Shown: positions 44,007-52,366 of the stretch, in pieces | Numbering within the stretch: position 1 is the stretch's first letter | Layout of the letters: each line of letters starts with the position of its first letter | NCBI RefSeq assembly: GCF_002934685.1 | Contig: NZ_NKHL01000101.1 | Coordinates: 40,803-104,802, forward strand | Direction of reading: 5' to 3' | Source: Pseudomonas bohemica | GTDB lineage: Bacteria; Pseudomonadota; Gammaproteobacteria; Pseudomonadales; Pseudomonadaceae | Length of the DNA stretch: 64,000 bases | The notes under the pieces: model-generated | Databases searched by the model: none | The model's input: only the letters and a program-made list of their open reading frames with translations | Told to the model about the DNA's origin: nothing | Program-made: the position numbers and the translations under genes

Positions 44007-45755
44007 TCAGCCGTGCACAGGCAAGCTGTGGGGGAACAATAGATCGACGAAACGTTCGGCGGTCGGTTGTGGCTCGTGATTGGCCAAGCCGCAGCGTTCA
44101 TTGGCTTCAATGAACACGTACTCGGGTTGATCGGCGGCCGGAACCATCAGGTCCAGGCCCACCACCGGAATGTCGAGGGCGCGAGCAGCGCGGATGGCGG
44201 CATCTTTCAACACCGGGTGCAGGATCGCGGTGACGTCTTCCAGACAGCCGCCGGTGTGCAGGTTTGCAGTGCGGCGCACGGCCAGACGCTGGTCGGCAGG
44301 CAGTACGCTGTCGAACGTGAAACCGGCGTCTTCCACAGTGCGACGGGTCTCTTCATCCACCGGAATCTTGCTTTCGCCATCTGTCGCAGCAGAACGGCGA
44401 CGGCTCTGGGCTTCGATCAGTTGCCCGATGGTGTGACTGCCATCGCCCATGATCTGCGCAGGACGTCTGATCGCCGCCGCTGCCACTTCGAAACCGATGA
44501 CCACAATGCGCAGATCCAGTCCTTCGTGAAAGCTTTCCAGCAACACGCGGGAATCGAACTGGCGTGCCCGCTCGACAGCAGCCTGAACGTCTTCGATGGT
44601 ACGCAGATCGACCGCTACGCCCTGACCCTGTTCGCCATCCACAGGCTTGACCACGATGCGTTCGTGCTCATCCAGAAACGCCAGATTGTCATCGGCATTG
44701 CCCGCCAGTTGTTGCACTGGCAACTCCAGGCCCGCCGCTTTCAGCACTTTGTTGGTCAGACGCTTGTCCTGACACAGGGTCATGCTGACCGCCGAGGTCA
44801 GGTCACTCAGAGACTCGCGGCAGCGAATGCGGCGGCCGCCGTGAATGAGCGTGAACAGTCCGGCTTCGGCATCATCGACCTGCACATCGATACCACGCCG
44901 ATGGGCTTCCTCGACGATGATTCGCGCATACGGGTTGAAGTCCGCTTGCGGACCGGGGCCGAGAAACAGCTTCTCGTTGATACCGTTCTTGCGCTTGATG
45001 GCGAAGGTCGGCAGGTTGCGAAAACCGAGTTTGCCGTAGAGGTTCTTGGCCTGTTGATTGTCGTGCAGTACCGACAGATCCAGATAAGCCAGCCCTCGGC
45101 TCTGGAAATGCTCGATCAGATGGCGCACCAACACTTCACCAACGCCTGGGCGGGTGCATTGCGGGTCCACCGCCAGGCACCAGAGGCTGCTGCCGTTTTC
45201 CGGGTCGTTGAAGGCTTTCTGGTGGTTCAGGCCCATGACGCTGCCGATCACCGCGTTGGTGGTTTCGTCTTCGGCGATCCAGTAGACCGGTCCGCCCTGA
45301 TGACGCGGCGTCAGCAACGTTGGATCTATGGGCAACATGTTGCGCGCAATGTAGAGATTATTGATGGCGTCCCAATCGCCCTGGTTCTGCGCGCGACGAA
45401 TGCGAAAGCCGCGAAACACGCGCTGGGAAGGGCGATAGTCGCTGAACCACAAACGCAGGGTGTCCGACGGATCGAGGAACAGCTGCTGCGGCGATTGCGC
45501 CAACACCTGTTGCGGCGCGGCTACGTACAGCGCGATGTCACGCTCGCCGGGTTTCTCGTTGAGCAACTCATGGGCCAGCGCCGCAGGATCAGGATAGGTG
45601 TGGCCGATCAGCAGACGGCCCCAGCCGCAATGCAGCGCCAGCGGCTCACTATCGGAGGTGCTGCCATCCTCGGCAAAACGCGCTTGCAAGCGTTCATAGG
45701 ATGGTGCCTGACCACGCAACAGACGCTGGTTGTAGATCGAAGCGTTGGCTTTCAT
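44007..45755 (-). CDS. ngg: N-acetylglutaminylglutamine synthetase
   Basis: The 582-residue fusion has an N-terminal GNAT acetyltransferase domain (about residues 95-260, with GSSLWCLAVDPQCTRPGVGEVLVRH region) and a C-terminal ATP-grasp ligase (about 290-575, with RIVVKPVDGEQGQGVAVDL and FIEANERCGLANHEP). It makes the NAGGN precursor, an osmoprotectant dipeptide. Its ribosome site (AAGGACTTTG) lies in the last codons of the amidotransferase gene 4 bases upstream. Confidence 0.93.
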   Translation of the reverse strand: MKANASIYNQRLLRGQAPSYERLQARFAEDGSTSDSEPLALHCGWGRLLIGHTYPDPAALAHELLNEKPGERDIALYVAAPQQVLAQSPQQLFLDPSDTLRLWFSDYRPSQRVFRGFRIRRAQNQGDWDAINNLYIARNMLPIDPTLLTPRHQGGPVYWIAEDETTNAVIGSVMGLNHQKAFNDPENGSSLWCLAVDPQCTRPGVGEVLVRHLIEHFQSRGLAYLDLSVLHDNQQAKNLYGKLGFRNLPTFAIKRKNGINEKLFLGPGPQADFNPYARIIVEEAHRRGIDVQVDDAEAGLFTLIHGGRRIRCRESLSDLTSAVSMTLCQDKRLTNKVLKAAGLELPVQQLAGNADDNLAFLDEHERIVVKPVDGEQGQGVAVDLRTIEDVQAAVERARQFDSRVLLESFHEGLDLRIVVIGFEVAAAAIRRPAQIMGDGSHTIGQLIEAQSRRRSAATDGESKIPVDEETRRTVEDAGFTFDSVLPADQRLAVRRTANLHTGGCLEDVTAILHPVLKDAAIRAARALDIPVVGLDLMVPAADQPEYVFIEANERCGLANHEPQPTAERFVDLLFPHSLPVHG

Positions 45756-45758
45756 CGG

Positions 45759-47531
45759 TCAAAGTCCTTGTTCGCTGAGCCACAGATTCAGGGCCGCGAG
45801 CTGCCACAGCTTGGAACCGCGCAATGGGGTCAATTGACCGTCGGGATCGGTCAACAGCTTGTCGAGCATGGTCGGGTTGAACAGGCCACGGTCCTGACTC
45901 GGATCGAGCAACAGATCGCGGACCCAATTCAACGTGTCGCCTTCCAGGTGCTTGAGACCGGGCACAGGGAAATAGCCTTTTTTGCGGTCGATGACTTCGG
46001 ATGGAATCACCAGACGCGCTGCCTCCTTGAGCACTTGCTTGCCGCCATCGGGCAGCTTGAAGCGCGCAGGAACGCGGGCCGACAGCTCCACCAAGCGGTA
46101 GTCGAGGAACGGCGTACGCGCCTCCAGACCCCAAGCCATGGTCATGTTGTCGACACGTTTGACCGGGTCGTCCACCAGCATCACCGTACTGTCCAGACGC
46201 AGGGCTTTATCTACTGCGGCATCGGCACCCGGCGTGGCGAAATGTTCGCGCACGAAGTCACCGGCGGCGTCATTGGCGGTCAGCCATTTCGGTGTCACGG
46301 TGGCCGCATACTCGTCGTAGCTGCGATCGAAAAACGCATTGCGATAGGCCGCATAAGGATCGCTCGCGCCATCGACCTGCGGGTACCAGTGATAACCGGC
46401 GAACAGCTCGTCCGCGCCCTGGCCGCTCTGGACCACTTTGCAGTGCTTGGCGACTTCGCGGGACAGCAGGTAGAAAGCGATGCAGTCATGGCTGACCATC
46501 GGCTCGCTCATGGCGCGAAACGCGGCAGGCAGCTGCTCGATGATTTCGCTTTCCTTGATGCGCAGTTGATGATGGTGGGTGCCGTAGTGCTTGGCGATCA
46601 GGTCCGAATACTGGAACTCGTCGCCGCGCTCGCCACCGGCATCCTGGAAGCCGATGGAGAACGTCGACAGGTCTTTAACGCCGACTTCGCGCAACAGCCC
46701 CACCAGCATGCTGGAATCGACGCCGCCGGACAGCAGCACACCGACATCCACCGCCGCACGTTGGCGAATGGCCACGGCTTCACGGGTGCTGTCGAGCACG
46801 CGGTCGCGCCAGTCTTCGAGGGTCAGGTTCGCTTCGTCGGCGCGTGGGCCGTAGGGCAGCGTCCACCAGACTTTCTGCTCGATCTTGCCGTCGGCACTGA
46901 CCCGCATCCAGGTGGCTGGCGGAATTTTCTCGACACCAGCGAGCAGGGTGCGAGGGGCAGGGACCACGGCATGGAAATTCAGGTAATGGTTCAGCGCGAT
47001 CGGGTCGAGCATGGGGCTGATGTCGCCGCCCTTGAGCAGCGCAGGCAGGGCCGACGCGAAGCGCAGGCGCTTGTCGGTGCGCGACAGATACAGCGGCTTG
47101 ACGCCCAGACGGTCGCGGGCAATGAACAGGCTGTCTTTGTCGCGCTCCCAGATGGCGAAAGCGAACATGCCGTTGAGCTTGGGCAGCATGTCTTCGCCCC
47201 AGGCGTGATAGCCCTTGAGCAGCACTTCGGTGTCGCCACCGGAATGGAACTGGTAGCCGAGCGCTTCAAGCTCGGCACGTAGTTCAGGGAAGTTGTAAAT
47301 CGCGCCGTTGAAGGCCAGGGAAAGGCCCAGATGGCTGTCGATCATCGGCTGCGCCGAGCCGTCGGACAGGTCCATGATTTTCAGGCGACGATGGCCCAGG
47401 GCAATCGGCCCCTGGCTATGAAAACCCCAGGCATCCGGGCCGCGAGGGGCCAGATGATGGGTGATGCGTTCTACTGCGGCGAGATCCGCAGGTTGGTTGT
47501 CGAAACGTAATTCACCAGCTAATCCGCACAT
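45759..47531 (-). CDS. N-acetylglutaminylglutamine amidotransferase (asparagine synthetase-like)
   Basis: The 590-residue enzyme begins MCGLAGEL with the Ntn glutaminase nucleophile Cys2; GATase II domain about 2-210, then an asparagine-synthetase ATP-pyrophosphatase domain with the SGGVDSS motif near 268. It converts the dipeptide to its amide with glutamine and ATP. AAGGATTAT precedes the ATG. First gene of a three-gene minus-strand operon with ngg and the M42 peptidase; synthesis is expected under osmotic stress. A 1071-residue frame on the other strand is a shadow. Confidence 0.92.
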   Translation of the reverse strand: MCGLAGELRFDNQPADLAAVERITHHLAPRGPDAWGFHSQGPIALGHRRLKIMDLSDGSAQPMIDSHLGLSLAFNGAIYNFPELRAELEALGYQFHSGGDTEVLLKGYHAWGEDMLPKLNGMFAFAIWERDKDSLFIARDRLGVKPLYLSRTDKRLRFASALPALLKGGDISPMLDPIALNHYLNFHAVVPAPRTLLAGVEKIPPATWMRVSADGKIEQKVWWTLPYGPRADEANLTLEDWRDRVLDSTREAVAIRQRAAVDVGVLLSGGVDSSMLVGLLREVGVKDLSTFSIGFQDAGGERGDEFQYSDLIAKHYGTHHHQLRIKESEIIEQLPAAFRAMSEPMVSHDCIAFYLLSREVAKHCKVVQSGQGADELFAGYHWYPQVDGASDPYAAYRNAFFDRSYDEYAATVTPKWLTANDAAGDFVREHFATPGADAAVDKALRLDSTVMLVDDPVKRVDNMTMAWGLEARTPFLDYRLVELSARVPARFKLPDGGKQVLKEAARLVIPSEVIDRKKGYFPVPGLKHLEGDTLNWVRDLLLDPSQDRGLFNPTMLDKLLTDPDGQLTPLRGSKLWQLAALNLWLSEQGL

Positions 47532-47720
47532 ATAATCCTTACCGGTTTTCCGTTGGGGAGCGTAGACGGGAAGTCCGGCTACCCAAAGACTGACCGGTGG
47601 GGATTGCCAGAGTTTTAGAACGATCGGTTATAACAGGGACCTCAAGTCCTCAGCACACACGTATGAGCAGGCTTGCTGGCGAACGCGGCAAAACGCGGAG
47701 TCATGGATTTCAATCAACCG

Positions 47721-47810
47721 TGTGGAGTGAGCTTGCTCACAAAGAGGCAGGTACAGACGCTAAATCATCAGCGGCTGGGCTCAGTTTTCGTGAGCAAGCT
47801 CACTCCCACA
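47721..47810. repeat. REPIN (GTGGAGTGAGCTTGCTCAC type)
   Basis: Left arm 47721-47743 and right arm TTCGTGAGCAAGCTCACTCC 47787-47806 form an inverted pair. It lies in the 302-base gap upstream of the NAGGN operon, beyond the end of the lipocalin-like gene; no gene in the gap. Confidence 0.75.
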
Positions 47811-47833
47811 GGCCTTGTTCCAGAGCTATAACC

Positions 47834-48922
47834 TCAATACCCCGTCATCTCCAGATACCCCACCCCATCCTGACTCCCGCTCACCTGCACCGGCCCTTCC
47901 CAATAAGGAATCTGCAGGTTCATCCAGGCCTGCGGGTTGAGCGCTTCTACCGTCACATCCACCCCCTTGCCCGGGATTTTTACCGACCAGCGGGTGGGCA
48001 TGTCGCGGCCTTCGACGCCGGTGGTGCCTTGCGGCTCAAGCGCGATGTCCTTGGCCGCCAGCAACTCGGTATTGCCATCGGCGTTGATCCAGGTTCCGGT
48101 CAGGTAAGGTTCGCCGTTCTTCTGGCGCATGCGGTACAGCATCACCTCGGCCCCATCTTTCATGTGCAGAGAAAACCAGTCCCAGCCGGTCTGATCCTCG
48201 GTCAGCGGCTGGCTGCTCCATTCGCGGTCCAGCCACGCCGGGCCGGACACCTGATAAGCCTTGCCATCGATCTCGATGCTGCCGTCAGCCTGGAAAAACG
48301 GCTGGCTGTAGTAATACGAAGCCTGACCTTGTTCGGATTTCTGGCTGAAACCCTGTTTGCCCTGCAGCACCAGAGGCTTGCTCGACGTCAGATGCAGGCG
48401 GTAGTTGAACTGCGGCCCGCGTGCTTGCAGCTGCATGTCGGTCAGGGGATCGTCCGTGGTGGATTGGCTGCTCAAGGCCCAGTCATCGATCCAGGCCGAG
48501 AAGGGCGCCAGGGTCACGCCAGCCTGACCGACACCCCCGCGGGCATAGCGCTCGGCGGCATAGTGCTCGTCTTCGCAGGTGACTGCCGCATGGCCCATCC
48601 ACAGGTTGCGGTCGCGCCAGCCCTGATCGCTGCCGGGGGAGGTTTTTGACCGGGGCAGGGCGTTGCGAAACAGCGTCCACTGCACGCCGAATGACTGGCC
48701 GTCGGCGTCCTTGAGGTTGGCGGTGATGTACCACCACTCGATGCGGAAATCATTGTGTGGGCCGTGATCCTCAGGGAATACGAAGCGCTTGTCCGGCGTT
48801 ACTTTGGCGTAGCTCGCGGCATCGTCAGCAAGGCCCGCGAAGCCTTTTTCTTCTTCGGGTTCGTTGTCGCAGCCGGTCAGCGCTACGAGCAGTAACAGCA
48901 GGGCAATCGCCTTAGCTTTCAT
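47834..48922 (-). CDS. AttH/carotenoid 1,2-hydratase-like lipoprotein
   Basis: The 362-residue precursor has a lipobox LTGC with Cys18 as the acylated residue. The mature part matches the lipocalin-like AttH/CrtC family: RIEWWYITANLKDADGQSFGVQWTLFR, MGHAAVT and WLDREWSSQPL...GWDWFSLHM. It is the last gene of an ABC operon; AttH proteins are always with FtsX-type permeases. Substrate unknown. Confidence 0.88.
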   Translation of the reverse strand: MKAKAIALLLLLVALTGCDNEPEEEKGFAGLADDAASYAKVTPDKRFVFPEDHGPHNDFRIEWWYITANLKDADGQSFGVQWTLFRNALPRSKTSPGSDQGWRDRNLWMGHAAVTCEDEHYAAERYARGGVGQAGVTLAPFSAWIDDWALSSQSTTDDPLTDMQLQARGPQFNYRLHLTSSKPLVLQGKQGFSQKSEQGQASYYYSQPFFQADGSIEIDGKAYQVSGPAWLDREWSSQPLTEDQTGWDWFSLHMKDGAEVMLYRMRQKNGEPYLTGTWINADGNTELLAAKDIALEPQGTTGVEGRDMPTRWSVKIPGKGVDVTVEALNPQAWMNLQIPYWEGPVQVSGSQDGVGYLEMTGY

Positions 48923-51392
48923 TGGCGAAGGTCCTCAGCAAATCGGCGGGGCGAGTCCGATACAGACGGTACAGCGGCCACGCCGAAGCCAGCAGGGTAG
49001 CCAGTATTGCCAGCAGCATCAGGCTCAACAGCTGCGCCGGGAATACCTGCAACGGTAAGCGCCAGCCGAACGCCTGAACGTTGATGACCGCATCCAGACA
49101 CCAGGCCAGCAAAAGCCCCAATGGGATCGCCAGCACCAGCGTCAGCACTGCGAGCAGCCAGGTCTGCGCCAGATTCAGCAGCATTAACTGCCGCCGGGTC
49201 ACGCCCAGCGCCCACAATGGTGCCAATTGCCCCAGTCGACTCTGGCTCTGGGTCAACAGGCTGATGAACAGCGCCACGCCGGCGACCATCAACGTCAGGC
49301 TGTTAAGCGCGGCGGTTACGGCGAAGGTGCGTTCGAACACCTGTCGCGACCAGGCCTTGAGCTGGATCTGATCGACGATGCGGTTGTCGTCGATGGTGAA
49401 CTTGTTGTGCAGCACCCGCAGCAGTTGGGGAATGGCGTGGGGATCGATGCGCAGGTTGAAGCGGTTCGGCGTCAGTTGCGGCCAGTGTTCGAGCAGGTGC
49501 TCGGCGTTGACCAGCATGTGCCCCTTGGGGTTGCCATAGTCGGCGTAGATGCCCACCACCCGCAGTTGCCAGTCACCGTCCGGCGCAGGAAGCTTCACTT
49601 CGTCACCCACGGCGACCTTGAGCCGGCGCGCCAACTGCTCGCTGAGCATCAGCGTGTCGTCCTTGGCCAACTGTCCCCAGGGGTCGCCACTGGCCGAGTC
49701 GAGCAGCGGCCAGTGTTGACGGTAATGCGGACTGTCGATGACGCCATACAGCTCGGCGGGCCAACCATGCAGTTGCAGCGACACCTGCCAGTTGGGCAGC
49801 ACCGCGGATGTCAGCGGTTGCTCGCTCAGCCATTTTTGCAGCGGCGCCGCCTGGGCCGAATTCTGCGGATTGATGTACAGCTCGGCGCTCAGGCGTTGCT
49901 CCAGCCAGTGGCTGAAGGTTTGGCGGAAACCGGAGGTCATGCTGCCCGCGCCGATGTTCGCGGCCATGGCCAGCAACAGGGCCATCAACGCCAGGCTCAG
50001 CGCGGGCAGCTGTTGGCGGCAGTCGGCGAGAAACCACTGCCCCAGCACCGAGCGGCTCTTGCCCAACAGGGCGTTGAGCAAGGCGTTGAGCAACACCGGC
50101 AGGCCCAGTGCGGCGCTGAGCAACAGGCTGGCCATCAACACGAAACCCAGCGCCAGGCTGTTGCCGAACAGCGCCGCGAGCAACGCGATCAGTGCAGAAA
50201 TCCCGGCGATCCAGCCCTGGCGCTTGAGCCAGCGCGCGTGGGTTTCGTGCCAGGCCTGGGCATTGGCCAGCGCCAGCAATGGTAGACGCGCCGCGCGCAA
50301 CAGGCTGCTGGCCCCGGCGAGAAAGGCACCGAACAGGGCCACGCCCAGGCCGCTCAGCCACCACCAGATGCTCAGGTTCAGATGCCCGGCTACTTCGGCG
50401 CCATACAACCCACGCAGGCTGGCGGCGACATCGGGCAGCAGCACGCTCGCCAGCCAGTAACCGCTGATTACCCCGGCGATGCCACCCAATAGGGCGAGCA
50501 CGCCCAGTTCGATGATCAGACTGCCGATCAGTCCTCGGGCGCTGACCCCGCAGGCGCGCAGGTTGCGCAGCAGTCCGCGGCGTTGTTCCAGGGCCAGGCC
50601 AATCGCCGCATGCACGATGAACAGCCCGACCACGAACGACAGAAAGCCTAGCGCGTCGAGGTTCAGGTGAAAGCTTTCGGTGAGGCGACCCAGGTCGTTG
50701 TCCTCGCCACTTTTGCGGATCACCAGCTCACCCTTCAAGTCATCAGGCAGGGCGGGCGTGTTTTCCGCGAAGTCCGCGGGCAGGATCATGCGTGAGATCT
50801 GCCCCGACTGGTTCAGTAGTTGCTGGGCGAAGCCGATGTCCATCAGCAGCAGACCGGGTGCCATGTCGGCCTGCGCATGCAGCTGCGGCAGAGCCTGACC
50901 GGATTCGCTCAGCGGCTGTTCACCTTCGTGCAGACCCAGCGCCTGCATCGTCTGCGGGGAGATCCAGGTACTGCCCGGCGGAGTGAAGAAATCGACGATC
51001 TGCGCGGTGTCCAGCGACTGCCCGGCCAGTGCGGTATTGGAAGGCAGTGACACCGGTTCGATGCCCAACAGCGTCAGGCGTTGCTCAGGCAGGTTTTTCA
51101 GGGTGATGCGACCGCGCAAAGCGGGCGACACTGGCCAGCCCGCCCGGCGCAGGCTAACGAACAGTGCCTGGGAGTAATTCGCGCCGTTGGGGGCAACCAG
51201 CACCTTTTGCGGCTCGCCGCCGATCAATTGGCTGGCTTTGGCGTAACTTTCCCGAGCCTGACTGTTCAGCGCCTGCACCCCGGTGAGCAGGCTGGTCGCC
51301 AGCCACAGGCCGGTCAGCACGCTGAAGAACTGCACCGGATGGCGCCGCCAATGGCTGAGCAGCGCCTTGAGCGTCCAGAAAAGCACCGGCAT
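48912..51392 (-). CDS. Double FtsX-type ABC permease (AttFG-like)
   Basis: The 826-residue inner-membrane protein has an N-terminal helix and large periplasmic domain, then FtsX helix bundles around 240-470 and a second half (periplasmic about 480-690, helices 700-815). This is the long, two-FtsX layout of lipoprotein or peptide exporters (YbbP/AttF type). It overlaps the ATPase gene by one base and the AttH gene by 11 bases, so the three products form one complex. Confidence 0.88.
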   Translation of the reverse strand: MPVLFWTLKALLSHWRRHPVQFFSVLTGLWLATSLLTGVQALNSQARESYAKASQLIGGEPQKVLVAPNGANYSQALFVSLRRAGWPVSPALRGRITLKNLPEQRLTLLGIEPVSLPSNTALAGQSLDTAQIVDFFTPPGSTWISPQTMQALGLHEGEQPLSESGQALPQLHAQADMAPGLLLMDIGFAQQLLNQSGQISRMILPADFAENTPALPDDLKGELVIRKSGEDNDLGRLTESFHLNLDALGFLSFVVGLFIVHAAIGLALEQRRGLLRNLRACGVSARGLIGSLIIELGVLALLGGIAGVISGYWLASVLLPDVAASLRGLYGAEVAGHLNLSIWWWLSGLGVALFGAFLAGASSLLRAARLPLLALANAQAWHETHARWLKRQGWIAGISALIALLAALFGNSLALGFVLMASLLLSAALGLPVLLNALLNALLGKSRSVLGQWFLADCRQQLPALSLALMALLLAMAANIGAGSMTSGFRQTFSHWLEQRLSAELYINPQNSAQAAPLQKWLSEQPLTSAVLPNWQVSLQLHGWPAELYGVIDSPHYRQHWPLLDSASGDPWGQLAKDDTLMLSEQLARRLKVAVGDEVKLPAPDGDWQLRVVGIYADYGNPKGHMLVNAEHLLEHWPQLTPNRFNLRIDPHAIPQLLRVLHNKFTIDDNRIVDQIQLKAWSRQVFERTFAVTAALNSLTLMVAGVALFISLLTQSQSRLGQLAPLWALGVTRRQLMLLNLAQTWLLAVLTLVLAIPLGLLLAWCLDAVINVQAFGWRLPLQVFPAQLLSLMLLAILATLLASAWPLYRLYRTRPADLLRTFANES

Positions 51393-52066
51393 CAGCGATC
51401 GCCTTCAGCGGCCAGACGTCCCAGGTGCAGTACCGCCTGCCGATCCAGACGCGCCGCCACTCGCGGGCTGTGCGTCACCATCAACAGGCTGGTGGGGCTG
51501 TCGGCGAGCAGGTCCAGAAGTAGCTGCAGCACTTCGTCGCTGGTGTTCTCGTCAAGGTTGCCTGTGGGTTCGTCCGCCAACAACAGGCCGGGTCGAGAAG
51601 CGAGGGCGCGCCCGATCGCTACCCTTTGTTGCTGGCCGCCGGAGAGCTGCTCCGGATAACGCTTGAGCAGCGCACTCAGCCCCAGGCGCTCGACCAGCTC
51701 GGCTTGCCACTCGGGCAGATAACGCCCGGCCAGCCGCGCCTGAAAGGCAAGGTTGTCTTCGACCTTGAGGCTGCCGATCAGGTTGAACTGCTGGAATACC
51801 AGACCGATTTCAGTGCGTCGCCAGTTGGCCAACTGCGCTTCGTTCATCTGGTCCAGACGCTGACCGGCGATTTCGATGCTGCCCTTGTCGACCTGATCCA
51901 GCCCGGCCACCAGGTGCAACAAGGTGCTTTTGCCACTGCCGGATTCGCCCATCAACGCCAGGCTTTCATTCTGGCCCAATTGCAAATCCGCGCCCCGCAA
52001 TACCGCCAGCGGGCCCTGGGCTGTGGCATAGCTCTTGAACACGCCTTGGACTTGCAGCATCGACAT
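51392..52066 (-). CDS. ABC ATPase of the LolD/MacB type (AttE-like)
   Basis: I start at ATG 52066 (MSMLQVQGVFKSY), behind CAGGTG; the frame upstream is repeat DNA. The 224 residues have Walker A GESGSGKST near 40, the LSGGQQQRVAIGRAL signature near 140, and LLLADEPTGNLD with Walker B. It drives the FtsX permease, probably moving a lipoprotein or hydrophobic ligand out of the inner membrane. Confidence 0.9.
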   Translation of the reverse strand: MSMLQVQGVFKSYATAQGPLAVLRGADLQLGQNESLALMGESGSGKSTLLHLVAGLDQVDKGSIEIAGQRLDQMNEAQLANWRRTEIGLVFQQFNLIGSLKVEDNLAFQARLAGRYLPEWQAELVERLGLSALLKRYPEQLSGGQQQRVAIGRALASRPGLLLADEPTGNLDENTSDEVLQLLLDLLADSPTSLLMVTHSPRVAARLDRQAVLHLGRLAAEGDR

Positions 52067-52211
52067 GCACCTGAAGGGAGACGACGTGGAGAATACCGGG
52101 ATATGCAAACGCTCGGACAGTGGATCAGCGTGGGGGCGCAGAAGTTGCGTCGAATGTGGGCTGTGTAGGAGCGCGCCTGGATGAGAAGGAGTATTTGCGA
52201 CCGACGCAGAA

Positions 52212-52324
52212 CCTGTGGGAGCTGCTGGAGTTTGCGACAGTGGCGAATGCGGCGGGTCAGGCAGAGATGCATCGACTGTCGTAGCGCTTTCGCTGCCGTC
52301 GTAACCTGCAACGTCTTCCACAGG
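52212..52324. repeat. Family-C palindrome, degenerate copy
   Basis: Left arm CCTGTGGGAGCTGCTGGAG and inverted right arm CTGCCGTCGTAACCTGC..CTTCCACAGG. A single REP-B half (TGTAGGAGCGCGCC, 52164) is adjacent. The 300-base gap has no gene. Confidence 0.55.
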
Positions 52325-52366
52325 ATTGTCGCCATGCCGAAAAGCTGTAGTGAACTCGCGGCCTCG

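Noticed and set aside
44067..47282. Very long open frame (1071 codons) on the plus strand across ngg and its amidotransferase gene
   Set aside because: It mirrors high-GC codon usage of the real minus-strand genes, has no ribosome site or recognisable domain, and both opposite genes are unmistakable.
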